Made by a program: the position numbers and the translations under genes
NCBI GenBank assembly: GCA_964501915.1
Contig: CAZCVP010000007.1
Coordinates: forward strand, 1-64,000
DNA: 64,000 nucleotides
Origin: CAYFPX01 sp964501915
GTDB taxonomy: Bacteria; Myxococcota_A; UBA796; CAJQPC01
Direction of reading: 5' to 3'
The notes under the pieces: model-generated
The model's database searches: none
Told to the model about the DNA's origin: nothing
What the model saw: the letters and a program-made list of their open reading frames with translations, nothing else
Shown here: positions 43,853 through 52,482 of the stretch, in pieces
Position numbering within the stretch: position 1 is the first letter of the stretch
Layout of the letters: the number at the start of each line of letters is the position of its first letter

Positions 43853-44494
43853 ATGGCCGAGTCCCCCTTCGATCGCATGCGCCAAGCCGTGCTCGATGGC
43901 GACGTGGACGCCTGCGCAGCCCTGGCGAAGGCCTCGGTCGAGCGGGGTGACGACCTGCTGGCCGTGGTCGAGCGCGGCTTCGCGGCGGGGATCCGGGAGG
44001 TCGGGGTCCTCTGGGAGGACGGGGAGTACTTCCTGCCCGAGCTCGTCCAGGGGGCGGAGGCCATCAAGGCGGCCATGGCGATCGTCCAGCCCGCCCTGGG
44101 GCGGGCCCAGGGGGGCTCCGCCCAGCGGGTCCGGGTGGTGCTGGGAACGGTCCAGGGAGATCTCCACGACATCGGCAAGACCCTCGTGGGGACGCTGCTG
44201 GAGGCCAATGGCTTCGAGGTCCACGACCTGGGGTGCGACGTGTCCGTGGAGCGCTTCGTCGGCGAGGTCCGGGCTCGGCCGGCGCGGATCGTGGGCGCGT
44301 CGGCGCTGCTGACGACCACCATGCCCGCCCAGCGCAGGCTGGTGGAGGCCATCGCCGCCGCGGGCCTCGCGGACACGGTCTCGGTGATGGTCGGTGGGGC
44401 GCCCACCACGGCGCGGTGGGCCGCGGCCATCGGTGCCCACCACGCCGACAGCGCCCAGGATGCGGTCGCGGTGGCCGGGCGGCTCGCTCGTTGA
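43853..44494 (+). CDS. Corrinoid protein (MtbC/MttC or MetH B12-domain type)
   Basis: This 213-residue protein has an N-terminal helical cap (RMRQAVLDGDVDACAALAK, then WEDGEYFLPELVQGAEAIKAAM) and a C-terminal cobalamin domain with GTVQGDLHDIGKTLV, whose His binds cobalt. The later ASALLTTTMPAQRRLVEAI and VMVGGAPTT complete the B12 site. Such proteins carry methyl groups on cobalamin between two methyltransferases. It starts the operon and overlaps the homocysteine methyltransferase gene by four bases (TTGA). An open frame upstream of the ATG lacks a ribosome site. Confidence 0.93.
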   Translation: MAESPFDRMRQAVLDGDVDACAALAKASVERGDDLLAVVERGFAAGIREVGVLWEDGEYFLPELVQGAEAIKAAMAIVQPALGRAQGGSAQRVRVVLGTVQGDLHDIGKTLVGTLLEANGFEVHDLGCDVSVERFVGEVRARPARIVGASALLTTTMPAQRRLVEAIAAAGLADTVSVMVGGAPTTARWAAAIGAHHADSAQDAVAVAGRLAR

Positions 44495-45363
44495 GCGGTC
44501 TCGCAGCGCGGCTGACGAGCGGCCCCCCCCTGGTCCTCGACGGGGGCCTGGGTTCGATGCTCATCTCCCGGGGGCTGGCCCCGGGGATGGCCCCCGAGAC
44601 GTGGAACCTGGAGCACCCCGACCGGGTCCTCGAGGTCCACGAGGCCTATGTCGCGGCGGGTGCGGAGGCGGTCCACACCAACACCTTCGGGGGCTCTCCG
44701 CTGCGGCTGCAGGCCTTCGGGCTGGCGGATCGCTGCGCGGAGATCCAGGACGCGGGGGTCCGACTCGTCCGGCAGGCGGGCGCCCGCTGGGTGCTCGGGG
44801 ACATCGGGCCGGCGGGCGACTACCTGGCGCCGGTCGGCCAGGCGGATCCCGCGGCCTGGCGGGTGTCCTTCGCCACCCAGGCCAGGGCGCTGGCCGAGGC
44901 CGGCGTCGACGGGCTGCACATCGAGACCATGAGCGACCTGCGCGAGGCCACTGTGGCCCTGGAGGCTGCCCTGGAGGCGACCGGGGGGGCGCTCCCGGTG
45001 CTGGTCTCGATGACCTTCGGCCGTCGCCGCCGTGGCTTCTTCACCGTGATGGGGGACCGCGTGGGGCCGGCGCTCGCAGCGCTGGAGGCCGCGGGTGCCT
45101 CTGCGGTCGGCGCCAATTGCAGCGTCACCTCGGTGGACATGGGAGACCTGGCGGCCGAGGCGCTCGATGCTGTCGACGTCCCGGTGCTGCTCCAGCCCAA
45201 CGCCGGCCAGCCGCGCCTGGAGGGCGACTCCCTGCACTATGACCAGGCACCGGAGGCCTTCGCGGCGGAGGTGGCGGACTTCGCGCGGTGCGGTGTGCGG
45301 GGCGTCGGCGGGTGCTGCGGCACCGACCCCCGCTTCATCGCCCGACTGGTCCAGTGCCTGTGA
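44491..45363 (+). CDS. Homocysteine S-methyltransferase (MetH N-terminal domain type)
   Basis: This 290-residue barrel protein belongs to the betaine-homocysteine/MetH homocysteine-binding family. It begins LVLDGGLGSMLISRGL, has VHTNTFGGS, and the zinc ligands are the Cys of GANCS and the Cys pair of GVGGCCGTDP. It should transfer a methyl group to homocysteine to form methionine. No cobalamin or folate domain is attached. The start is a TTG inside the previous stop (TTGA); no in-frame ATG or GTG lies before the conserved start. The end overlaps the next gene by four bases (GTGA). Confidence 0.9.
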   Translation: MSGLAARLTSGPPLVLDGGLGSMLISRGLAPGMAPETWNLEHPDRVLEVHEAYVAAGAEAVHTNTFGGSPLRLQAFGLADRCAEIQDAGVRLVRQAGARWVLGDIGPAGDYLAPVGQADPAAWRVSFATQARALAEAGVDGLHIETMSDLREATVALEAALEATGGALPVLVSMTFGRRRRGFFTVMGDRVGPALAALEAAGASAVGANCSVTSVDMGDLAAEALDAVDVPVLLQPNAGQPRLEGDSLHYDQAPEAFAAEVADFARCGVRGVGGCCGTDPRFIARLVQCL

Positions 45364-45989
45364 GCGTCGCCACCATCCCGGTGACGCTGCGGCGGTCCGA
45401 GGTCCTGCACTTCCTCGGGTACCCGGAGGGGCGTCCACCGCCGCCGCGCGTCGGCACGCTGCTCGACGAAGTGCTGGAGGAGGGTCGGGAGCTGGTCCGT
45501 GGCCGAGGGGGCGGGGTCGGGTTGGCGGTGTCCGAAGCGCCGTCGGTGGGGCTGGCGCAGGTGGAGGCCGAGGGCCTGGCTCTTGGCCTGGTCACCATCG
45601 GGCCCGAGCTCGAGGGTCGGGTGGACGAGTACCTGGCCGCCGGTGCCCTCACCCGCGGCCTGCTGCTGGACGCGGCGGGCTCGGCGGCTGTAGAGGAGGC
45701 CGCGGATCGGCTGGGGGCGGAGCTCGCCGGAGAGGACGCACGCGGTGCCGTGACCTGTCGCCTCAGTCCCGGCTACGGTCGCTGGCGTCTCGAGTCCCAG
45801 GCGGCGCTCTTCGCGCACCTGCCCCACCGGCAGGTGGGCGTGGCCCTGACACCGGAGCTGGTGATGCGTCCGCACAAGAGCATCAGCTTCGCGATGTGGC
45901 TGGGGGCGAGCGGCGTCCTGCCCGAGGGTGTGGCCGGGTGTGTCCGCTGCACGCTCCACACCTGTCGCTACCGAAGGAGTGCCCCTTGA
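45360..45989 (+). CDS. Methionine synthase activation-domain protein (stand-alone)
   Basis: This 209-residue protein looks like a free MetH activation domain. The key region is RLSPGYGRWRLESQAALF followed by VGVALTPELVMRPHKSISFAMWL, matching the SPGYGD/LT..aMxPxxS pattern that binds SAM and touches cobalamin. It ends with GCVRCTLHTCRYRR, a Cys cluster found in stand-alone versions that may bind a metal. Its job would be to re-methylate inactive cob(II)alamin on the corrinoid protein using SAM and an electron donor. GTGA and TTGA overlaps join it to both neighbours. Confidence 0.85.
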   Translation: MSVATIPVTLRRSEVLHFLGYPEGRPPPPRVGTLLDEVLEEGRELVRGRGGGVGLAVSEAPSVGLAQVEAEGLALGLVTIGPELEGRVDEYLAAGALTRGLLLDAAGSAAVEEAADRLGAELAGEDARGAVTCRLSPGYGRWRLESQAALFAHLPHRQVGVALTPELVMRPHKSISFAMWLGASGVLPEGVAGCVRCTLHTCRYRRSAP

Positions 45990-47440
45990 GCACCGGCCAC
46001 CGCCCGCGCCTCGAGCTGTTGCCCGCCGACGAAGTCCCGCGCATCGTGCAGGAGGCCTGTGACGTCCTCGCCGGGGTCGGCGTGGTGGTCGAGGACGAAG
46101 GTGGCGAGGCGCTGTTGCTCGAGGCGGGCGCCACGGCCCGTGGGGGTCGGCTGTGTCTCCCCGAGACCCTGGTCCAGGGGGCCCTGGTGTCGGCGCCCCC
46201 GGTGGTCCGGCTCTACGATCGCGACGGCGAGCTCGCGGCCGAGCTCGGCAGCGGGGCGAGCTTCTTCGACCCCGGTAGCGCCGCCATCCAGCTCCTGGAC
46301 GGGCCGACGGGTCGGCCTCGGAGCATCACGTCGGGGGACCTGGTCGACCTGGCCCGGCTGGTGGACGGGCTCCAGGGCTATGCGCTCCAGTCCACGGCCC
46401 TGGTGCCCGAGGACGTGCCGGCGGAGCTGGCCGACCGCCACCGTCTCCACCTGGCGCTGCTCCACGGTCGCAAGCCGGTGGTCACCGGCACCTTCGCCCT
46501 GGACGCCTTCGCGCCGATGCACGCGATGCTGGCCGCCGTGCGCGGCGGGGAGGAGGCGCTGGCGGAGCGACCGCTGGCGATCTTCGACTGCTGCCCCAGT
46601 CCACCGCTGCGGTGGAGTGCCCTCACCACCCGGGTCCTGCTCGACTGCGCCCGCACCGGGACGCCCGCCGAGCTGGTGTCGATGCCCCTGGCCGGTGCCA
46701 CGGCCCCGGTGACCCTGCGCGAGGTGGTGCTCCAGCACTGCGCCGAGAACCTCTCCGGCCTGGTGCTCCACCAGCTCGCGGGTCCGGGAGCCCCCGTGGT
46801 CTACGGGGGCGCTGCCGCGGCCTTCGACATGCGGCGAGGCACCACGCCGATGGGGGCGGTGGAGACGATGATGATCCAGGCCGGGTGTGCCCAGGTCGCC
46901 CGCCACCTCGGCCTGCCCTGCCACGGCTACCTGGGCCTGAGCGATGCCAAGGTCGTGGACTACCAGGCCGGCCTCGAGAGCGGGGTGGGGGCGATCGTCG
47001 CCGCCCTCGCCGGTGTGGACCTGGTCTCCGGGGCGGGCATGCTCGACTTCATCTCGACTCAGTCCCTGGAGAAGGTGCTGCTGGACCACGAGGCGTGCAC
47101 GATGGCCCTGCGGCTCGTCCGCGGCATCGAGACCCACGAGGCCGACGTCGTGGGCCTGCTGGGAGAGCTGGTCCTCAAGGGCGAGTTCCTCTCCCACCGC
47201 CACACCCGCGCCCACTGGCGGCGCGAGCTGGGGGTCCCCTCGAAGCTCATCGACCGGGCCGGTCGCGCCGACTGGGAGGCGGGTGGCAGCCAGGACGCCT
47301 TCGCGCGGGCCCGCACGGAGGTCTCCCGTCGCCTCGAGGCGGCCGCCGCGCCGCTGGACGCGGGGCGGGCCGCGGAGGTCGTCGGGATCATGGAGGCCGA
47401 GGCTCGCCGCCACGGTCTGGAGGGCTTGCCAGGGACCTGA
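45986..47440 (+). CDS. MttB-superfamily methyltransferase (non-pyrrolysine)
   Basis: This 484-residue protein belongs to the trimethylamine methyltransferase MttB superfamily (SPPVVRLYDRDG near the N-terminus, FDPGSAAIQLLDGPTG, QAGCAQVARHLGLPCHGYLGLSDAKVVDYQAG split over two lines of the barrel, SHRHTRAHWRRELGVP near the end). It has no in-frame amber codon, so it is of the non-pyrrolysine group, which includes glycine-betaine and related quaternary-amine demethylases. It would methylate the corrinoid protein at 43853. The TTG start lies in a TTGA overlap with AAGGAG at 45974-45979. The methyl donor is unknown. Confidence 0.88.
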   Translation: MSTGHRPRLELLPADEVPRIVQEACDVLAGVGVVVEDEGGEALLLEAGATARGGRLCLPETLVQGALVSAPPVVRLYDRDGELAAELGSGASFFDPGSAAIQLLDGPTGRPRSITSGDLVDLARLVDGLQGYALQSTALVPEDVPAELADRHRLHLALLHGRKPVVTGTFALDAFAPMHAMLAAVRGGEEALAERPLAIFDCCPSPPLRWSALTTRVLLDCARTGTPAELVSMPLAGATAPVTLREVVLQHCAENLSGLVLHQLAGPGAPVVYGGAAAAFDMRRGTTPMGAVETMMIQAGCAQVARHLGLPCHGYLGLSDAKVVDYQAGLESGVGAIVAALAGVDLVSGAGMLDFISTQSLEKVLLDHEACTMALRLVRGIETHEADVVGLLGELVLKGEFLSHRHTRAHWRRELGVPSKLIDRAGRADWEAGGSQDAFARARTEVSRRLEAAAAPLDAGRAAEVVGIMEAEARRHGLEGLPGT

Positions 47441-47505
47441 CTGCGGCGCTCCTTTCCAACTCGCCCCCCTCGCGGGTCCAACGAGCGCTGGACAAAGAGC
47501 ACGCC

Positions 47506-48267
47506 ATGACCTCTCGCATCACCTCTGTCGCCTTCGCCGCGCTGATGTTCGGCACCGCCTGTCCCGAGCCCACGGACCTCTGCCCGGAGGTCGAGGCCCT
47601 GCCCGGTGGGCCAGACAGTGAGGAGGACCCCACCGCGCTCGCCATCGGCGACTCCATCTTCGCGACCAACAGCGGCACCTGCCAGGGCATCGCCGGCCAG
47701 CTCTCCCTGGACCTGGGCCTCTACGTGCAGGACGAGGCCGTCAGCGGTCGCCGGCTCACGCGTCCGGAGGACGAGATCGACATCACCCGCCAGTACAGCT
47801 CCGGTGACTGGGACCTCGTCGTGCTCGACGGGGGCGGCAACGACCTGATCCAGGAGTGCGTCTGCAACGGCAGCGGCACCGAGGAGGCCTGCATGGCCGT
47901 GGTCGACGAGCTGCACGACCCCACCACGGGGACCGGCGAGATGGCGGCCCTGCTCGACACCATCGCCGCCGACAGCGGCGCCCAGGTGGTGCTGCTCGGC
48001 TACTACCTCTTCGCCTCCGACTCCTGGGCGAACTTCGATGGCTGCAACGACTACCTCGCGGAGCTCGACGACCGCTACGCCGAGCTGGCCGCGAGCCGGG
48101 ACGACGTGACCTTCGTCGATGGACGGGAGCTGGTCGACTGGGACGTGAACCCGGACGCCTACACCTTCGACCACATCCACCCCTCGGTGGCGGGCTCGGA
48201 GCTCCTGGCCCAGGCCATCGCCGACGTGCTGGCGCCAGAGGCGGGCGGGGACTCGGCGACCTGGTGA
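47506..48267 (+). CDS. SGNH/GDSL-type hydrolase, lipoprotein
   Basis: This 253-residue protein has a lipoprotein signal ending FGTAC (Cys19). The SGNH motifs are ALAIGDSIF (block I Ser), LDGGGNDLIQ (block III Asn) and FDHIHPSVAGSELLA (block V Asp and His). Extra Cys pairs (QECVCNGS, GTEEAC) suit an oxidising compartment. It is probably an envelope esterase or lipase acting on acetylated glycans or lipids. It lies 65 bases after the MttB gene but has no evident link to methyl transfer. Its end overlaps the first REP-like hairpin. Confidence 0.85.
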   Translation: MTSRITSVAFAALMFGTACPEPTDLCPEVEALPGGPDSEEDPTALAIGDSIFATNSGTCQGIAGQLSLDLGLYVQDEAVSGRRLTRPEDEIDITRQYSSGDWDLVVLDGGGNDLIQECVCNGSGTEEACMAVVDELHDPTTGTGEMAALLDTIAADSGAQVVLLGYYLFASDSWANFDGCNDYLAELDDRYAELAASRDDVTFVDGRELVDWDVNPDAYTFDHIHPSVAGSELLAQAIADVLAPEAGGDSATW

Positions 48268-48478
48268 GGTCGGCGGGACCGGCGACGCCGAGTCGCCTGA
48301 GTTCGCCGCCTTGAGACACCGAGTCCGGCGAGATCGCCGCCTGGGCGGGATCCGGGGCCGTTTTCCGACGATCTTGGCCGGAAAGGGGCGGGATCCGGCC
48401 CGATCGGGGCCGGAAGCGGCGATGTGAAGGGACTCGGTGTCGGAGGTTCGGCACCCGGGTGTCGGAATCTCGACACCC
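48250..48478. repeat. REP-like inverted-repeat cluster upstream of transposase gene
   Basis: Several hairpins share a GACTCGG/GTGTC theme. GACTCGGCG at 48250-48258 pairs with 48286-48294. GACACCGAGTCC at 48315-48326 pairs with 48430-48441. GGCGA at 48327-48331 pairs with 48334-48338. GGGTGTCG at 48457-48464 pairs with 48471-48478. Near-palindromes such as CCGGCCCGATCGGGGCCGG lie between. This is the arrangement expected for REP elements mobilised by the adjacent tyrosine transposase. Confidence 0.75.
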
Positions 48479-48543
48479 TGGGGGCCCGTCTCACCTGTTT
48501 TCAAGGGGTTGGAGCTGGCCCGGTCCGTGCCGGGTCACCGGGC

Positions 48544-49365
48544 ATGTCACGCCATCACACCGCTCGCTCTCGACCCGGCCGACTCCTCTGGACCCACGAC
48601 GGGGAGGCGTTGGCCTTGTGGCGTCGGATCTGGCTCCAGGTCCCCGATCCGATCGCCCTCTGCCTGATGCCGGATCACGTCCACCTCCTGCACCGCCGCG
48701 ACGTCCACCAGGAGCTGGGTCTGGCGATGAACGCCTACGCACGTTGGCGCAACCACCGCCGTGGAGAGGGAGGGTCGGTCTGGCGGCGACAGGAGGCGCC
48801 GGAGGAGGTCCGAGGCTCGCTCAAGGAGCGCCGGTCGGTCCGCTACATCCACCTGAACCCGTGTCGCGCAGGACTGGCCTCGGATCCGCTGGCCTGGGCC
48901 TGGTCGACCCACCGGGATCGGGTCGGGCTGGCGATCCCCTCCCGGGTCCGCCTGGCCCCGGACCCGATCGACTTCCACGGCTACGTCTCCGCCGATCCGA
49001 CCGTGCACGTGCAGGGAACGGATCTGCCGCAGCCGATCGATCTCGTGGAGCCGGGGGCGGCCGGGCTGGATCGGCTGCGGGAGGCCGTGAGCGCTGTGAC
49101 CCGCACCGTGGACCCGGGGCTTCATCGGCAGGGCCCGGCCCGAACGCTCTGGATTCGAGCCTGCCGGGTGTTCTCGGTCGAACCCACACGAGCGCTCGCC
49201 GCGCACCTGGATCTGGCCACCCGCTCGGTGCGTTGCGTGTCCAACCGTTGGACCGCCGAGCTGGCGGTCGTGGCCAGAGCTGCCGGCGATCGGCGGTTCG
49301 AGCTCCTGGTCGAGTCGGATCGCCGACAGGACCCCCGGTGGAGGCGCTACCGCTCGATGGACTGA
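48544..49365 (+). CDS. REP-associated tyrosine transposase (Y1_Tnp, IS200-like)
   Basis: This 273-residue protein has the Y1 transposase motifs: LCLMPDHVHLLHRRD with the HxH metal site, and SVRYIHLNPCRAGLASDP with the conserved Tyr and Asn-Pro. The following WAWSTHRDRVG matches the family's W-S-S region. A C-terminal extension of about 130 residues (RLREAVSAVTRTVD, ACRVFSVEPTRALAAHLDLATRSV) looks like a DnaA/HTH-type DNA-binding part seen in some relatives. RAYT proteins act on REP hairpins, which flank this gene on the left. No terminal IS ends were found on the right. The ATG is preferred; frames run open upstream. Confidence 0.85.
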   Translation: MSRHHTARSRPGRLLWTHDGEALALWRRIWLQVPDPIALCLMPDHVHLLHRRDVHQELGLAMNAYARWRNHRRGEGGSVWRRQEAPEEVRGSLKERRSVRYIHLNPCRAGLASDPLAWAWSTHRDRVGLAIPSRVRLAPDPIDFHGYVSADPTVHVQGTDLPQPIDLVEPGAAGLDRLREAVSAVTRTVDPGLHRQGPARTLWIRACRVFSVEPTRALAAHLDLATRSVRCVSNRWTAELAVVARAAGDRRFELLVESDRRQDPRWRRYRSMD

Positions 49366-49420
49366 GAGTCGGGTCGCCCGCTTCCTCAACAATCCCGGCC
49401 AGGGTCCGTTCTCTGGGGTC

Positions 49421-50296
49421 ATGGACACTCGAACCCTCGGGCTCGCCCTGCCTCTCCTCGCCGCCTGTGGGGGGTCCGACACCACGGAGACCAGCGACAT
49501 CGAGGCCCTCGAGATCCTCGACGCCCACCTCCACCTCACCCGCAGCGACGACCCGGAGACCCTCGCCGAGCTCGTGCGCGACGCCGGGCTGGCAGGGGCC
49601 CTGATCCTCGGGCCGGCCGACGGCTCGGTGATGGAGGACCCGGACCTCACGACCTGGTTCGCCTTCATGCAGGTCGACGAGGACGGTGGCCCATCCCTCA
49701 CCCAGCAGGCGGTCGACGCCCTGGAGGCCGATCTGCTCGCCGGCGCCCGGGGCATCGGGGAGCTCTCCATCCAGCACTTCGCCTCGGGAGGCCACGACAC
49801 GGTGTCCCTCGATCCCATGGACCCGACACTGGAGCAGGTCTACGATCTCTGCCTGGACCACGGTGTGCCGCTCAACGTCCACGTGGACGGTGAAGAGGCC
49901 TGGAAGCTGGAGGTGGTCACCGGCTACGACCCGGACCTCCAGGTGGTCTGGGCCCACGCGGGGGACCTGTCGGCCGAGGCGCTCCGTCCTTACCTGGAGG
50001 ACTGGGACAACCTGAGGGTCGACCTGGCCGCGCGAAACCCGGTCTACCAGCGCCACGTCTCCGTCGAGGTCCAGCGGCTCACCGACGACGACGGCCTCCA
50101 GCCGGACTGGAAGGAGCTGATCGAGCAGCACCCGGACCGCTTCCTGTGGGGGAGCGACGTGGGCCCCGCGGGCCGAGACGAGCAGCTCGACGAGGTGCTG
50201 GCCGACCTGGAGCTGATCACCGCTGACCTGGACCCGGAGGTCGCCGAGGCCTTCGTGGGCGGCAACCTGCGGGAGCTGCTCGGCTGGCCTCCCTGA
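49421..50296 (+). CDS. Amidohydrolase-2-like metal-dependent hydrolase, lipoprotein
   Basis: This 291-residue protein has a lipoprotein signal ending in LLAAC, then the metal motif ILDAHLHLTRSD (HxH). Further likely ligands are His in VPLNVHVDGEEAW and WAHAGDLSAE, and Asp in FLWGSDVGPAG. The order fits a TIM-barrel amidohydrolase of the phosphotriesterase/amidohydrolase-2 type. It would hydrolyse or decarboxylate a small substrate in the periplasm. The substrate is unknown. It stands alone between the transposase and kinase genes. Confidence 0.8.
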   Translation: MDTRTLGLALPLLAACGGSDTTETSDIEALEILDAHLHLTRSDDPETLAELVRDAGLAGALILGPADGSVMEDPDLTTWFAFMQVDEDGGPSLTQQAVDALEADLLAGARGIGELSIQHFASGGHDTVSLDPMDPTLEQVYDLCLDHGVPLNVHVDGEEAWKLEVVTGYDPDLQVVWAHAGDLSAEALRPYLEDWDNLRVDLAARNPVYQRHVSVEVQRLTDDDGLQPDWKELIEQHPDRFLWGSDVGPAGRDEQLDEVLADLELITADLDPEVAEAFVGGNLRELLGWPP

Positions 50297-50353
50297 GCCC
50301 GTTCGCGAGGAGGATCCCGCGGTCGCGGGGCGAGGCGAAGATAGGCTCCGCGC

Positions 50354-52432
50354 ATGGACCTCGCGACCGGCAAGACCATCGAGGAGCGGTACACCGTCCA
50401 GGGTCTGCTCGGACGCGGGGGCATGGCGAGCGTCTACCTGGTCCACGACACCCGCCTGCAGGTCGACGTGGCCCTCAAGGTCCTCCACGTGCCGGCCGCG
50501 GCCATCCGCGACCGCCTGGTCCAGGAGGGCCGGATCCAAGCGGCGCTGAAGCACCCCAACGTGCTCAACGTCACCGACATCGTCGACGTGGACGGCTGCC
50601 CCGGGCTGGTCATGGAGCTGGTGCTGGGACCCAGCCTGGACGTCCTGCTCGCCCACTGTCCGCTCGGAGCCGCCGACGCCGAGGCGCTCGCGCGGGGCAT
50701 CCTGGCGGGGGTCCGCGCCGCCCATGGCGCTGGAGTCATCCACCGGGACCTCAAGCCAGGCAACGTCCTGCTGGCGCGGGTGGACGACGGGCTGGTGCCC
50801 AAGGTCGCCGACTTCGGGCTGGTGAAGCTGCTGGGACCGGAGGGAGGCAGCGGGACCCGCAGCGGGCTGCCGATGGGCACGCCCCAGTACATGGCTCCAG
50901 AGCAGATCCGAGGGGTCGGGGACATCGACCAGCGGGCGGACCTCTTCAGCCTTGGAGCGCTCTTCTACGAGCTCTTCTGGGGGGTGAAGGCCTTCCCTGG
51001 CGACGACCTGTTGGAGGTCTTCGAGGCCATCGAGGCGGGGGCCTGGCAGCGACCCGAGCCACGGGAGGGGCCTCCGGCTCACGTCCTGGACGCGATCAGC
51101 GCCTGCCTGGAGCCTGATCGCGACCGTCGGGTCGCCTCTTGCGACGCCCTGCTCGCCCTGCTGGACGCCGGGGGGGCGGCTCCGCAAGGCGCCTGGGATG
51201 CGCGGACGCTGGGCTCCGTCGCCGATCTGCGCCCCGAGGTGGTGTCGCTGGGAGGCAGCGCGACCACCGAGCTCGGGTCCGAAGCGACGATCCTGCCGGT
51301 GCCGGAGACGGTCCCGGCGATCCTCGACTCCGCCCCGGCGTTCCGTCGCCGGGTCCTCCTGGGGGCGGCGCTGGCGCTCGTCTTCCTGGTCTGGCTCGCC
51401 CCGTGGTCCGCGGAGGCCGTCTTCCGTCCCGGCCACCCCCCGCCGGTGCAGGGTGACGTCCAGGTCCAGACCTTCGCCGGCCAGGCCTGGCAGGAGCTGC
51501 TGGAGAACGCGGACTACGACGCCGTGGTCCACGTGGAGCAGGCCCTGGCGCTCGCCCCGTCGGACCCCGCGCTTCGCCTCCTCCGGGCGACCCTGGCGCT
51601 GGGTCTCGGCGACTGGGACGACTTCATCCCGCACGTGCTGGCCGGTGCGGCCGCCGTGGAGGAGCCCGAGACGGCGGTCGGCTCGTTGCTGCTCGCCATG
51701 GCTCCCCATGTGCGGGTCGAGGGGGACATGGCCTGGCTGGTCCCGCTCCTCCAGGACCACGTCGCGGCGTTTCCGGACGACTACCTCGGCCGTCACCTGT
51801 GGATCATCGGGATGACCACCGGCAGCGGTGTGCCCTTCGACGACGCGGTCATCCGCGACCAGATCCGGCTCTTTCCGGAGACCCCCACGGCCTACGTGGG
51901 GGCGTTCTATGCCCGGCTGCAGCACCAGGGTGCCGAGCAGGCCCTGGAGACCGGCCTGGCCGGGCTGGAGCACCACCCCGGGTCGGCGGCCCTGGAGGGC
52001 GCGGTCGCCGTCTCGCTGCTGAGGCTCGTGCGGCCGGCCGAGGCCCTCGATCACACCCGCCGCTGTCTGCGACTGGACCCGGGGTGGTCCGAGTGCCGGG
52101 TGTCGGCGGCCCAGGCGGCGATCATGGGCGGTGACGAGGCCTCCTTCCGGCGGACGGCGGACCTGATGTCCGGCGAGGACGTGCCACGCGAGTCCCGCCT
52201 CGCCTTCCTGTTGATGACGGTCCGCACGCTCGACGAGCGGGGCCGGCCGGCCCAGGCCGATGCCCACCTGACTCGCTACCGGGAGCTGTCCGACTCCGTG
52301 GTGCCGACGCAGATGCTGCTGCGCAAGCAGTCCGAGCTCCTGGCGGAGGCGCTCTACCCCCAGGTCTCGACGCCGCAGGCTCTGGACGCTCGCCTCCGTG
52401 CACTCGACCGGGACCTGGCCGTGCCGGCCTGA
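50354..52432 (+). CDS. Ser/Thr protein kinase with transmembrane segment and TPR-like periplasmic region
   Basis: This 692-residue protein has a Hanks-type kinase domain at residues 12-275: LLGRGGMASVYLVHD, the ATP-lysine in VALKVLH, catalytic HRDLKPGNVLL, DFGLVK and MAPEQIRG. A membrane segment at about 334-353 (LLGAALALVFLVWLAPW) is followed by helical TPR-like repeats (VVHVEQALALAPSDPALRLL, ALDHTRRCLRLDPGWSE). Kinases of this form sense the envelope and signal to the cytoplasm in Myxococcota. The stop comes soon after a repeat, and the next frame continues with similar repeats, so the gene may be frameshifted or longer in reality. Confidence 0.9.
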   Translation: MDLATGKTIEERYTVQGLLGRGGMASVYLVHDTRLQVDVALKVLHVPAAAIRDRLVQEGRIQAALKHPNVLNVTDIVDVDGCPGLVMELVLGPSLDVLLAHCPLGAADAEALARGILAGVRAAHGAGVIHRDLKPGNVLLARVDDGLVPKVADFGLVKLLGPEGGSGTRSGLPMGTPQYMAPEQIRGVGDIDQRADLFSLGALFYELFWGVKAFPGDDLLEVFEAIEAGAWQRPEPREGPPAHVLDAISACLEPDRDRRVASCDALLALLDAGGAAPQGAWDARTLGSVADLRPEVVSLGGSATTELGSEATILPVPETVPAILDSAPAFRRRVLLGAALALVFLVWLAPWSAEAVFRPGHPPPVQGDVQVQTFAGQAWQELLENADYDAVVHVEQALALAPSDPALRLLRATLALGLGDWDDFIPHVLAGAAAVEEPETAVGSLLLAMAPHVRVEGDMAWLVPLLQDHVAAFPDDYLGRHLWIIGMTTGSGVPFDDAVIRDQIRLFPETPTAYVGAFYARLQHQGAEQALETGLAGLEHHPGSAALEGAVAVSLLRLVRPAEALDHTRRCLRLDPGWSECRVSAAQAAIMGGDEASFRRTADLMSGEDVPRESRLAFLLMTVRTLDERGRPAQADAHLTRYRELSDSVVPTQMLLRKQSELLAEALYPQVSTPQALDARLRALDRDLAVPA

Positions 52433-52482
52433 CCGCCCGACACCGCCAGCGGCCCGGGGTCTTCAGCCAGCTCGCCCACGGC

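Noticed and set aside
45986..47440. Pyrrolysine-type MttB
   Set aside because: The frame has no internal amber codon, so it belongs to the non-pyrrolysine group.
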